A DNA stretch of 8,450 bases from Desulfobacterales bacterium (GCA_030613225.1 JAUWMJ010000105.1:1-8450); one strand, 5' to 3'. Shown: positions 1 to 6,517, counted from the first letter of the stretch. Numbers and translations: made by a program. Notes: generated by a model from the letters alone, not told the origin.

Positions 1-660
1 AACAAAATACCTCTATTTAACTCATTAAGCGATTCAGATCTTGAAAGTTTATCAGAATCTGTTCGTCTCCAGTCTTTAAAAAAAGGAGAAACGCTTTTCC
101 GAAAAGGGGACGAAGGTTCGTCTCTTTATATTATAAAACAAGGTACTATTAAAATTGTACTTCCATCCAGATTGGGCGATGAAGTCATAGTAACTATCTT
201 TTCCCAAGGTGATTTTTTTGGTGAGATGGCGCTTTTTGACGGAAAACCAAGATCAGCAGACGCTTTAGCAATGGAATCAACAAAAATTTATATGCTCAGC
301 AGAAAAGATTTTCTCTTATTTCTACATTCTAATATTAACGCAATGGAATCAATACTTTCCCAGCTTACAAAACGGCTACGCGATACAGATGATTTTCTGG
401 AAGGCACCTGCTTTTTAAATGTTTCGGCCAGACTGGCAAAGAAACTCCTGGATCTTGCGGAGTCATATGGCCGACAAGATGTCGACAGCGTTTATATTGA
501 TTTAGATCTGACGCAGAAAGAGCTTGGTGATATGATAGGTTCAACAAGGGAAAGTATTAACAAGGAGCTTAAAATCCTGCGAGATAAAGGATTAATAACT
601 ATGCAGGAAAACAAAATTCAAATAATTGATATGGTGCGATTAAAGCGAAGAGCATATTAA
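1..660 (+). CDS. Crp/Fnr-family transcriptional regulator, 5' end cut off by window edge
   Basis: The frame is open from the first base to the TAA at 658-660, giving 219 visible residues; the true start lies upstream. An internal TTG at 172 is not the start, because residues before it (KGETLFRKGDEGSSLYIIKQ) are the typical beta-roll of a cyclic-nucleotide-binding domain. The phosphate-binding-cassette pattern FFGEMALFDGKPRSA follows at about residues 73-87, then a dimerisation helix, then a winged helix-turn-helix at about residues 170-193 (LTQKELGDMIGSTRESINKE). Only a few N-terminal residues should be missing, since Crp proteins are about 220-230 residues. Retention of GE...PRSA favours cyclic-nucleotide binding, but the ligand cannot be proven here. 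No cluster-ligating cysteines of an Fnr type are visible in the part seen. It is followed after 26 bases by a second cyclic-nucleotide-binding protein, so it probably heads the operon. Confidence 0.93.
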   Translation, partial: NKIPLFNSLSDSDLESLSESVRLQSLKKGETLFRKGDEGSSLYIIKQGTIKIVLPSRLGDEVIVTIFSQGDFFGEMALFDGKPRSADALAMESTKIYMLSRKDFLLFLHSNINAMESILSQLTKRLRDTDDFLEGTCFLNVSARLAKKLLDLAESYGRQDVDSVYIDLDLTQKELGDMIGSTRESINKELKILRDKGLITMQENKIQIIDMVRLKRRAY

Positions 661-686
661 TCATATTCCAAACCGGAGCTGAAACC

Positions 687-1238
687 ATGTCCGATTTTTT
701 ATGGAAAAATTATTTTAAACGAACCACTGAAGAAAAAGAAATAAGTGCAATCTTAAAAGAGAATATTTTATTTGCCGATCTTAGTTCCAAACAGCATAAG
801 TTTGTTACAAACATTGTTCACCTTCGTAAATATCGAACCGGTGAAGTTATCTTTCGCCAGGGTGAGGTCGGTGTCGGCATGTATATTATTGCAAGCGGAC
901 ATGTAAATATTACAGTAGAAGAAACTCGTACGGATAAAAATAAAAGTCCACACGGAATTATCATCACAAAACTTGTATCAGGCGATTTTTTTGGTGAACT
1001 TTCCCTGGTTGAGGAGAACGGAAGACGCAGCGCAACGGCGGTTGCAGAAGAAGATACATCCCTTATCGGCTTCTTTAAGCCCGATTTACTTGAAATTCTG
1101 GAAAGAAGGCCCGGTATAGGCGTAAAAATTGCTCTTCGTCTGGGTGAAGTGATAGGCAGGCGTTTAAAAGAAACAACTGCCAGGGTATCGATATTGGAAG
1201 AGCAACTTACACTACTTCAGTCGGAAAACAGCACTTGA
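687..1238 (+). CDS. Stand-alone cyclic-nucleotide-binding domain protein
   Basis: This 183-residue protein starts at ATG 687, with GGAG about 9 bases upstream. Residues 25-135 form a single cyclic-nucleotide-binding domain: YRTGEVIFRQGEVGVGMYII is the beta-roll, and FFGELSLVEENGRRSATA (residues 101-118) is the phosphate-binding cassette with a Glu and an Arg-Arg-Ser in the expected places. There is no DNA-binding helix-turn-helix after it. The C-terminal 30-40 residues (about 145-180) are helical and charged with a heptad look (RRLKETTARVSILEEQL), suggesting dimerisation. It could act as a ligand-sensing partner of the preceding Crp-type regulator or of the following permease; that is inference from position only. 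Its TGA stop lies 5 bases before the next gene's ATG, so translation is probably coupled. Confidence 0.88.
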   Translation: MSDFLWKNYFKRTTEEKEISAILKENILFADLSSKQHKFVTNIVHLRKYRTGEVIFRQGEVGVGMYIIASGHVNITVEETRTDKNKSPHGIIITKLVSGDFFGELSLVEENGRRSATAVAEEDTSLIGFFKPDLLEILERRPGIGVKIALRLGEVIGRRLKETTARVSILEEQLTLLQSENST

Positions 1239-1243
1239 GTAAT

Positions 1244-2284
1244 ATGAAAAGCTTAACAAGAGAGCAGTTAATCAAATCCTTCGCAGTTGTCGGCATACTC
1301 ATACTGTGCACTGTTGTTGTTTTTAAGGCAGAAAACATACTGGTTTCATTAGTGCTCGGGTTTGTTATTTATTATCTTCTTGCACCTGTTGTAAATGCTA
1401 TTGAAAGAACCGGAGTATCAAGAAGGATCGGAGTTACCGGTTTGTTCATCTTAATAACTGCTGTTGCTGGGTTCGGCATTTATATTTTACTTCCCGCAAC
1501 TGCCGGTCAGCTGTCAGCCTTTAAGAATGAACTGCCAAAGTTTATAGAAGGTACGACAAAGATTCTGGCCATCTCAGAACAGAAGCTCAATTCTTTTTTA
1601 TTTAATATGTACGAGATCGATATCAGCAAGAGCCTGGGGGTAACATTATTAATATTTTTTAAAGGACTATTTGACAATTTACCTAATATCATTTCATCAT
1701 CATTAGCGGTTATAATCCTTGCCCCTTTTTTTGCATTTTTCATGCTTCTTGACGGCCAGGCCGTTGCCAAGAAACTTTTAGCTCTGGTTCCTAATAATTT
1801 TTTTGAACTTGCGCTAAATCTGCAACACCGGATAAACGTACAACTTGGCGATTTTATACGTGCAAGACTCCTTGAAGCAGGCATAGTAGGGTTTTGTGTC
1901 TGGCTTGGACTGGCTACTGTAGGTTTTCCGTATGCAGTTCTCCTTGCTGTTTTTGCAGGGCTGTCAAATTTAATTCCCTATATAGGGCCGGTAGTAGGGG
2001 CTATACCTGCTGTGCTGATTGCGCTGGTAAACTCGGTGCCCGGCCTTGAGTTTTTAATAGTAATCGCTGTTTATATCATTGCCCAGCTCATAGACAATTT
2101 TTTTATCATTCCTCTGGTTGTGGCTAAAATTGTTAACCTCCACCCGGTTACTGTCGTCATTGTAATCATCATAGGTGCCCAGATAGGCGGGATCTTAGGA
2201 ATGATAATTTCCATTCCTGTAGCATGCATACTTAAACTGACAATAACTACAGTTTACAGTCATCTTGTTGAATTTCACGGTTAA
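1244..2284 (+). CDS. AI-2E/PerM-family inner-membrane permease
   Basis: The protein has about 346 residues from ATG 1244. A TTG at 1235, overlapping the preceding TGA, would add three residues and cannot be excluded. Family features are clear: three N-terminal membrane segments (numbered from the TTG start: about 14-30, 34-56, 66-86), a roughly 70-residue soluble stretch, a fourth segment near 152-172, then a block of four more from about 214 to 340. Signature pieces are GLSNLIPYIGPVVGAIPAV (242-260), the QLIDNFFIIPLVV region (284-296), and the LHP triplet (302-304). Members include TqsA (AI-2 export), YdiK/PerM-like proteins and some Na+/H+ antiporters, so the substrate cannot be named. Co-transcription with two cyclic-nucleotide-type sensors is the only contextual clue. 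No convincing terminator is seen in the 71 bases before the convergent gene's end. Confidence 0.9.
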   Translation: MKSLTREQLIKSFAVVGILILCTVVVFKAENILVSLVLGFVIYYLLAPVVNAIERTGVSRRIGVTGLFILITAVAGFGIYILLPATAGQLSAFKNELPKFIEGTTKILAISEQKLNSFLFNMYEIDISKSLGVTLLIFFKGLFDNLPNIISSSLAVIILAPFFAFFMLLDGQAVAKKLLALVPNNFFELALNLQHRINVQLGDFIRARLLEAGIVGFCVWLGLATVGFPYAVLLAVFAGLSNLIPYIGPVVGAIPAVLIALVNSVPGLEFLIVIAVYIIAQLIDNFFIIPLVVAKIVNLHPVTVVIVIIIGAQIGGILGMIISIPVACILKLTITTVYSHLVEFHG

Positions 2285-2355
2285 CAGTGTTTCATCTTTT
2301 TCCAGGATATTGCCCTGCATCAGGATGGCTGATAATTCCAAAGGTTCTTCTCCGG

Positions 2356-3579
2356 CTAAGAAAGTGCCCTTAATATTATAGAAACAAATGTCCCGCCGGA
2401 TGAAAAGCCGTTAACCATGCCGAAATTAATTTGAGTCTCTTTATTTTTATTTAATACGAACCGAAGGGGTTTTATCGGATTTTTAAGTCCCAATGTCAAA
2501 GGTATGACTTTTTCTTTTATCGATATCGCCATGGCTGCGGCTCTTATCCCTCCTGAAGAGAAGCTTTCGCCAACGGCTCCTTTGATGGAAGAGATAAATG
2601 GTCTTTTCCCTTCTGTTGCAAATACACTGGACAGAGCCTCAGCTTCGAGAATGTCCAATTTCCTTCCACCGTTGGCAGAGGCACAAATATAATCGATTTC
2701 ATCGGGGCCAATTCCTGCGGATTTAAGAGCTTTTGTAATTGCAAGGACAGGCCCTTTTGGATCAGAAGGCCAGTCGGTGGGTGGGGACGGATAGGCGCTC
2801 ATGCCCCATCCCACGATTTCACAATACGGGGTTGCTCCCCTGGTTTCTGCGTGCTCCATGTCTTCTATGCATAAAATTCCCGACCCCTCTCCGGCTATAA
2901 AGCCGTTTCTCATGGTGTCAAAGGGACGTGCTTCCTCCGGTCCTTCGTTTACAGGGGAGAGAGCCCTGAACCTGTTTAAAATTTCAAAAAAGAATTCTGA
3001 AATGATTTCAACACCTCCGGTAAGCATGACATCAGCCCTGCCACGTTTTATCTCAGCAGCAGCATAAGCAATGGCGGTCTCTGCCGAAGCTTCGTGGTGG
3101 TTCACTGTAGAGTTTATGCCCCTGAATTTAAGCTCTATGGATGTATGCCCTGCGGGAGCGTTCATTACTGTGTTAGGCACCAGAATGGGGCTGACCATCC
3201 TTGGGCCTTCATCAAAAAGCATTCCGGCGAACTGTACCGAAACGTCGGTGCTTCCGTAGGCCGTTCCCAGAATAATTCCCATCCGGTCCCTGTGAATGGA
3301 GTCCATTTTAACTCCTGCATCGTCTATGGCCATCCGTGATGAAGCTGCTGCCATGCGGGAAAGGCGATCCATCTTTCTCAAATTTTTCCTTGAGATGAAA
3401 TCCTCCGGGGTGAAGTCGGATACCTGCGCTCCCAGACTGGACGGAAACCGGGATGTATCAAAAGATGTAATTGGACGGATACCGGAATCTCCTTTATAAA
3501 GTTTCTGTGAAAAGGTATTCTTTCCCACCCCCAGGGGAGTGACCATTCCAACGCCTGTTACCACCACTCTCCTACTCAT
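2356..3579 (-). CDS. Triad-less beta-ketoacyl synthase homologue (chain-length-factor-like KS-beta)
   Basis: This 407-residue protein has the FabF-type thiolase fold: N-terminal RRVVVTGVGMVTPLG, a GFIAGEGSGILCIED region (226-240), and a C-terminal GFSSGG (391-396). The catalytic residues are gone. Aligned against the neighbouring synthase, the nucleophilic Cys position is Glu163 (HHEASAETAI), the first His position is Ser301 (CASANGG), and the second His position is Glu338 (SSIKGAVGE). Only the structural Lys333 remains. This pattern, in a gene directly downstream of an intact KS, is that of the KS-beta/chain-length factor of type II polyketide and aryl-polyene systems, which forms a heterodimer with KS-alpha. 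Its ATG overlaps the previous gene's stop region by 8 bases, with an AAGGG ribosome-binding site about 9 bases upstream, so the two are probably translated in equal amounts. The exact role (chain-length control or decarboxylation) is inferred. Confidence 0.88.
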   Translation of the reverse strand: MSRRVVVTGVGMVTPLGVGKNTFSQKLYKGDSGIRPITSFDTSRFPSSLGAQVSDFTPEDFISRKNLRKMDRLSRMAAASSRMAIDDAGVKMDSIHRDRMGIILGTAYGSTDVSVQFAGMLFDEGPRMVSPILVPNTVMNAPAGHTSIELKFRGINSTVNHHEASAETAIAYAAAEIKRGRADVMLTGGVEIISEFFFEILNRFRALSPVNEGPEEARPFDTMRNGFIAGEGSGILCIEDMEHAETRGATPYCEIVGWGMSAYPSPPTDWPSDPKGPVLAITKALKSAGIGPDEIDYICASANGGRKLDILEAEALSSVFATEGKRPFISSIKGAVGESFSSGGIRAAAMAISIKEKVIPLTLGLKNPIKPLRFVLNKNKETQINFGMVNGFSSGGTFVSIILRALS

Positions 3580-4819
3580 TTATAACGCCCTTTTCGGTAA
3601 ATCTTCCAAAGACGATGGAAGTGTTGTTGCCACCAAATGCAAAGGAATTGGAAAGAACGATAGAGACATCCGCTTTCCGTGAACCCTCTGTAACATAATC
3701 AAGATCACACTCAGGGTCAGGCTCAGCCCTGTGGATTGTAGGCGGAATAAATCGATAAACGATTCCTAAAACAGAAACCACCCCTTCTATCGCTCCGGAA
3801 GCACCCAGTGTGTGGCCGGTCATCGACTTGGTAGAACTTACAGGGATTTCATATGCTCTTTCACCAAAGACTTTCTTAATCCCCCGGGTTTCCATCAGAT
3901 CGTTTGCAGGTGTAGCAGTGCCGTGAGCATTGACATAGTTTACTAATGTATGGTGAACTCCGGCATCTTGCAAAGCTGCATTCATGCAACGCACAGCACC
4001 GGAAGCCTCCGGGTCCGGGGCAGTCATGTGGTATGCGTCGCAGCTCACCCCATATCCAAGGACCTCCCCATAGATTCGAGCGCCTCTGCTTTGTGCGTGA
4101 CTCAATGATTCGAGGATCATGATTCCAGCACCTTCTCCCAGGGAAAGACCCTGACGGTTTTTATCAAAGGGCTTGCAGTATTCTTTATCTACCGCTTTCA
4201 ACGAATTAAATGAGGCATAGGTAATCCTGGAAAGTGGTTCTGTACCGCCTGCGATGATGACTTTGGCCATTTTATTACGGATCAGGTCTGAAGCGTATCC
4301 TATGGCCGTTGCCCCGGATGAACAGGCGGTCATGAACGTTGTTTTAGGACCCATGAGTGAAAGCTTGGATGCGATGTGATCGCCTGAAGAAGCGCAACAC
4401 AGCGATGAAAAACTGGAAAATCGGACGCTTTTATTCATACCCGTATGATAGTACCTGTAAGCCTCCTCGCACTCCAGCATTCCCCCGGCCCCACCCCCTA
4501 TAACAACACCTGTATCCTCCAGCAGTTCATCCGGCACAGGAAAAAGTCCTGCATCTTTAAGAGCCTCCAGAGTTGCAACCATGGCCATGATGTCCGAGCG
4601 GGACATCCTCTTTACAGAGAATTCGCAAGGGAATATATCTTTATGGCTTAACCCTTTTACTTCTCCGCCGGTCCTGGTTCTGGAGTCGGTGGTGTCAAAC
4701 ACAGTAATAGGACCAATACCGCACACGCCTTCCCGTAAGGCGTTATAAAATTCGGGCACACTCTTTGCTATGGAGTTTATTGTTCCCAGCCCTGTTATGA
4801 CGACTCTTTCTTCTTCCAT
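3572..4819 (-). CDS. Beta-ketoacyl-[ACP] synthase, catalytically intact KS-alpha (FabF-like)
   Basis: This 415-residue condensing enzyme carries the complete triad: Cys166 in TACSS, His299 in NAHGTATPAND, and His336 in SSTKSMTGHTLGASG, plus Lys331 and the C-terminal SNSFAFGGNN (390-399). It should perform decarboxylative Claisen condensation of an acyl-ACP with malonyl-ACP in the cytoplasm. It is the first gene of a two-gene unit with a triad-less partner, which argues for a KS/CLF heterodimer rather than housekeeping FabF; there is also no acpP or fabG beside it. The start ATG at 4817-4819 is the first Met in frame; only a weak GAAG lies upstream. A possible but poor promoter (CTGACA, 17 bases, TTTATA) sits at 4863-4835 and would give a very short leader. 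Homologues occur in aryl-polyene, ladderane-type and other secondary lipid clusters, so the product remains open. Confidence 0.9.
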   Translation of the reverse strand: MEEERVVITGLGTINSIAKSVPEFYNALREGVCGIGPITVFDTTDSRTRTGGEVKGLSHKDIFPCEFSVKRMSRSDIMAMVATLEALKDAGLFPVPDELLEDTGVVIGGGAGGMLECEEAYRYYHTGMNKSVRFSSFSSLCCASSGDHIASKLSLMGPKTTFMTACSSGATAIGYASDLIRNKMAKVIIAGGTEPLSRITYASFNSLKAVDKEYCKPFDKNRQGLSLGEGAGIMILESLSHAQSRGARIYGEVLGYGVSCDAYHMTAPDPEASGAVRCMNAALQDAGVHHTLVNYVNAHGTATPANDLMETRGIKKVFGERAYEIPVSSTKSMTGHTLGASGAIEGVVSVLGIVYRFIPPTIHRAEPDPECDLDYVTEGSRKADVSIVLSNSFAFGGNNTSIVFGRFTEKGVINE

Positions 4820-4850
4820 GGCGCTTCAGATTTATATAAAATTCGTGTAA

Positions 4851-4890
4851 CTCAGGTTGTCAGGTTCACGGTTCAGGGGTTCAGGGTTTT
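4851..4890. repeat. Short GGTTCA-type heptamer run
   Basis: The plus strand shows degenerate units built on GGTTCA (CAGGTTGT, CAGGTTCA, CGGTTCA, GGGGTTCA, GGGTTTT) spaced 7-8 bases apart. It lies directly upstream of the ketosynthase start. It resembles the short heptanucleotide arrays scattered in many Desulfobacterota genomes. The following 20 bases (4891-4910, GATGGTCTCGTAAAAAGTCA) also look like the end of a dispersed repeat; I base that on memory of similar genomes. Confidence 0.5.
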
Positions 4891-4918
4891 GATGGTCTCG
4901 TAAAAAGTCATTTTTTAC

Positions 4919-4985
4919 CACAGAGCTCGCAGAGAACACAGAAAATAGCTTATTTTATTATTTAGTTATCTCTGTAAGCTCAGTG
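4919..4985. repeat. Imperfect inverted repeat (CACAGAG type)
   Basis: The arm at 4919-4935 (CACAGAGCTCGCAGAGA) pairs with 4969-4985 at 14 of 17 positions, around a 33-base AT-rich spacer. On either strand this would form a stem-loop. The CACAGAG...CAGAGAACACAG wording is that of a dispersed intergenic repeat family common in delta-proteobacterial genomes. It is not followed by a T-run, so I do not call it a terminator. Confidence 0.5.
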
Positions 4986-4992
4986 CCTTTCG

Positions 4993-5124
4993 GGGTACGG
5001 GTTACGAGTTGCGTGTTGCGTGTTGCGAGCTGTCAATCGGAAATAATCCTTTTTTATAACCCGTACCACTCAACCCTCAACCCGCAACCAGTACCTCGTA
5101 ACCCGTGACCCGTAACCCGCAAAA
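4993..5124. repeat. Opposed heptanucleotide repeat arrays
   Basis: Five uninterrupted 7-base units of the form (G/A/T)GTT(A/G)CG run from 4993 to 5027 (GGGTACG, GGTTACG, AGTTGCG, TGTTGCG, TGTTGCG). After a 27-base spacer, nine to ten 7-base units of the complementary type run from about 5055 to 5124 (CGTACCA, CTCAACC twice, CGCAACC, AGTACCT, CGTAACC, CGTGACC, CGTAACC, CGCAAAA). The period of exactly seven is kept although the units differ. The arms share a perfect 11-base inverted match, GGTACGGGTTA at 4994-5004 against TAACCCGTACC at 5057-5067, so a long cruciform or hairpin is possible. Confidence 0.75.
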
Positions 5125-5168
5125 ATTACACGTGACACAAAAAGATGCTTCTGCTGAACAGAGCTGAT

Positions 5169-5197
5169 AAGTTACGTTGTCGGATTAAAAGTGTCAA
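5169..5197 (-). promoter_or_regulatory. Weak sigma-70-like promoter candidate
   Basis: On the minus strand TTGACA (5197-5192) is followed after 17 bases by TAACTT (5174-5169). The -35 is perfect and the -10 is poor. It points toward the ketosynthase pair about 350 bases away, through the repeat arrays. No other gene lies between, so it could supply that operon with a long repeat-containing leader; chance occurrence is equally possible. Confidence 0.25.
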
Positions 5198-5252
5198 GTC
5201 TATGTTGTTGGCTTTACGTAAAATTAAAGAAAGGAATATGCTGTTTGATGAT

Positions 5253-5612
5253 TTATCGAAAAAAACCAAACCAGATGATATTCCCTTCAGGGTCCGTTAC
5301 AGAGGTCATGTTGTCTGAAGCATCATATTCCATGACGGTCGTTGCTTCAGATGTGCCTGCATCACCGAGCCGCCTTGTGGTCAGAAGATTGTCCTCATCA
5401 TCGTATGGAAAAAGATCTGCTGTCCCTGGCGACCAGGTTTCTGCGGCCTCTTTTATGGCATTAACAACAGGAATATTATCAAAACACTCCAAAACAGAAT
5501 GGGTCCCATGATTCGGCGTACCTGCCAGCACCATGTTGTGGACTCTTCCATGGTTTGATTGCAGGCAGCGAGATATAAGACCTCCCATGCTGTATCCGAA
5601 GGTATCGAAATA
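5253..5612 (-). pseudogene. Remnant: lipase-like (alpha/beta-hydrolase) piece joined to YD/Rhs-repeat piece
   Basis: The open frame continues from the transposase remnant upstream but changes family. The first part reads YFDTFGYSMGGLISRCLQ, a nucleophile elbow with G-Y-S-M-G around the candidate catalytic Ser, followed by MVLAGTPNHGTHS, typical of PGAP1/lipase-like esterases in which LGTPHHGS is common. No Asp/His pair completing a triad can be assigned. From about 5405 to 5280 it switches to YDDEDNLLTTRRL and MEYDASDNMTSVTDPEGN, which are YD (Rhs) repeat units. It ends at TAA 5253-5255 after a few non-family residues. Neither piece has its N-terminus or a full domain, so I regard it as debris, not a working gene. 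There is no start codon or ribosome-binding site of its own. Confidence 0.6.
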
Positions 5613-5660
5613 GGAGCCGGGGTCACACCTTGTTTTGGAGCCGGGGTCACATCTTGTTTT
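5613..5660. repeat. 24-bp tandem duplication with a CCGGGGTCACA core
   Basis: Two back-to-back 24-base units (5613-5636 and 5637-5660) differ at one base and begin GGAGCCGGGGTCACA. A further partial GGAGCCG occurs at 5668. Because 24 is divisible by three the frame stays open, and on the minus strand it encodes TRCDPGSK repeated. The unit marks the junction between the transposase tail and the hydrolase piece. An inverted, 17-of-20 matching copy lies at 6010-6029 on the far side of the transposase remnant. Confidence 0.8.
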
Positions 5661-5990
5661 GTGATTTAGGAGCCGTTTAAATTGTTTTTTTATTCTGTTA
5701 TCCTTGCCGATTCTTTCACGGATAATTGCTGCCCTGCGGCTAATCGAAGAATAAGTTAACCCTAAAAGATCACCTGTTTCCTGGTTTTTAAATAAGCCTG
5801 TTTCCCACAATAGATAAATGAGCAAATCGCGGTTGTCTTTATCTTGTTCGGATATCCTTAAAGAGCTTTTAAAGTTCGTTAGATTACAGCCTAATATTCG
5901 AGCTGCCTTTTTCAAAAGAACTTCAGGGTCAGTTACTTTTAGTAGCTTGGTCTGCTGAGGAATTTTAGCATGGACATGTTCCGTTATATG
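5658..5990 (-). pseudogene. C-terminal remnant of a REP-associated Y1 (RAYT/IS200-like) transposase
   Basis: The frame is open from just after a stop at 5993-5991 and contains no usable ATG. The visible peptide has the C-terminal extension typical of Y1 transposases that mobilise REP-like hairpins: a helical segment VLLKKAARILGC, then NRDLLIYLLWETGLFKNQET, GDLLGLTYSSISRRAAIIRE, and a basic tail, a DnaA/HTH-like module. The N-terminal catalytic domain with its HUH motif and Tyr is absent, so it is non-functional. It is bracketed by inverted copies of CAAGATGTGACCCCGGCTCC-like sequence (5637-5656 and 6010-6029). These could be the element's own recognition repeats, though that is inference. Confidence 0.7.
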
Positions 5991-6029
5991 TCAACAACTA
6001 ATCACTAAGCAAGATGTGACCGCAGCCCC

Positions 6030-6133
6030 TGGCAATACCCGTGCAAACGGCAAGTGTCGCGGTTGGAAAAGGGTGACAGATTATCAGGAGTGAGGAAATG
6101 GTAGCGGTGGATCTCGTCTCCTCGTCCCACCCT
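6030..6133 (+). other. Foldable GC-rich segment, possible structured-RNA remnant
   Basis: This stretch has no ORF but several nested pairings. CCGT-GCAA-ACGG (6039-6050) is a stem closed by a GNRA tetraloop. AGGGTG (6070-6075) pairs with CACCCT (6128-6133). Inside that, AGGAGTGAG (6086-6094) pairs with CTCG-T-CTCCT (6113-6122), a 9-bp stem including one G-U pair and one bulged base. Wording and GNRA loop remind me of domain I of bacterial group II introns. I see no domain V, no reverse transcriptase and no full intron ends here, so at most it is a fragment. Confidence 0.3.
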
Positions 6134-6139
6134 AATGAA

Positions 6140-6183
6140 AATGCCCTGTAACCAGATTAAAAAACTGCTGATTACAGGGTATT
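6140..6183 (-). terminator. Stem-loop terminator of the EF-hand gene
   Basis: The arms AATGCCCTGTAA (6140-6151) and TTACAGGGTATT (6172-6183) pair over 12 positions. Eleven are Watson-Crick; position 6143/6180 is G with T on the plus strand and would be a C-A mismatch in the minus-strand transcript. The loop has 20 bases. On the minus strand the stem ends GGGCATTTTCATT, giving a short T-rich tail. It begins 23 bases after the stop of the minus-strand gene. On the plus strand it may also block read-through. Confidence 0.6.
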
Positions 6184-6205
6184 GTATCCGAGCTATTTGT
6201 TAAGA

Positions 6206-6493
6206 CTATTCTTTATGTTCATGAGCATAACCGTGATGTTCTTTGAATTCGTGCCATTCGTCGTGGTCAATTGAACCATCATTATTACCATCAGCTTTTT
6301 TGAATACATGTTCTTCCGCATGTGAGAAATATTCTTTAAACTCTTTCCAGTTGACTTGATCATCACTGTCAATATCCATATCTCCAAAGTGGCCGCTATA
6401 GTCATGTTTCTTCTTATGGTCAGAAGAGTAAGTGGGTGCAATGAATGCAGCAAGCAAGATGCTTAAAGTAATTAGAAACAGAATTTTTTTCAT
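6206..6493 (-). CDS. Small exported EF-hand calcium-binding protein
   Basis: This 95-residue protein starts at ATG 6493-6491 with a good ribosome-binding site (AAAAGGA, 7 bases upstream). Residues 1-23 are a Sec-type signal peptide (two Lys, then LFLITLSILLAAFIAP). Two EF-hand loops follow. Residues 40-51 (DIDSDDQVNWKE) have Asp instead of the usual Gly at loop position 6. Residues 68-79 (DGNNDGSIDHDE) are fully canonical. The mature protein is rich in His and charged residues (DHKKKHDYSGH near the start, HEFKEHHGYAHEHKE at the end), which may add metal binding. It should be periplasmic or secreted; its partner is unknown. It stands alone, with its own sigma-54-type promoter and its own terminator, so it is probably expressed under a specific condition. 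It could act as calcium buffer or sensor. Confidence 0.85.
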   Translation of the reverse strand: MKKILFLITLSILLAAFIAPTYSSDHKKKHDYSGHFGDMDIDSDDQVNWKEFKEYFSHAEEHVFKKADGNNDGSIDHDEWHEFKEHHGYAHEHKE

Positions 6494-6517
6494 GATAGTG
6501 TCCTTTTCTATTGTTAA

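Noticed and set aside
172..660. A 162-residue regulator starting at TTG 172
   Set aside because: The frame is open to base 1 and the upstream residues are clear cyclic-nucleotide-binding-domain sequence, so the start lies outside the window.
2319..2333. Terminator between the convergent permease and ketosynthase genes (ATCAG/CTGAT)
   Set aside because: The stem is only 5 bp with no T-run on either side.
2504..3499. Several plus-strand ORFs of 60-90 codons
   Set aside because: They are antisense shadows of the triad-less ketosynthase gene.
4993..5124. A CRISPR array
   Set aside because: Units are 7 bases with no spacers and occur in both orientations.
6193..6453. An 86-residue minus-strand ORF
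   Set aside because: It is an alternative frame inside the EF-hand gene, with low-complexity Met/Thr/Asn composition and no ribosome-binding site.
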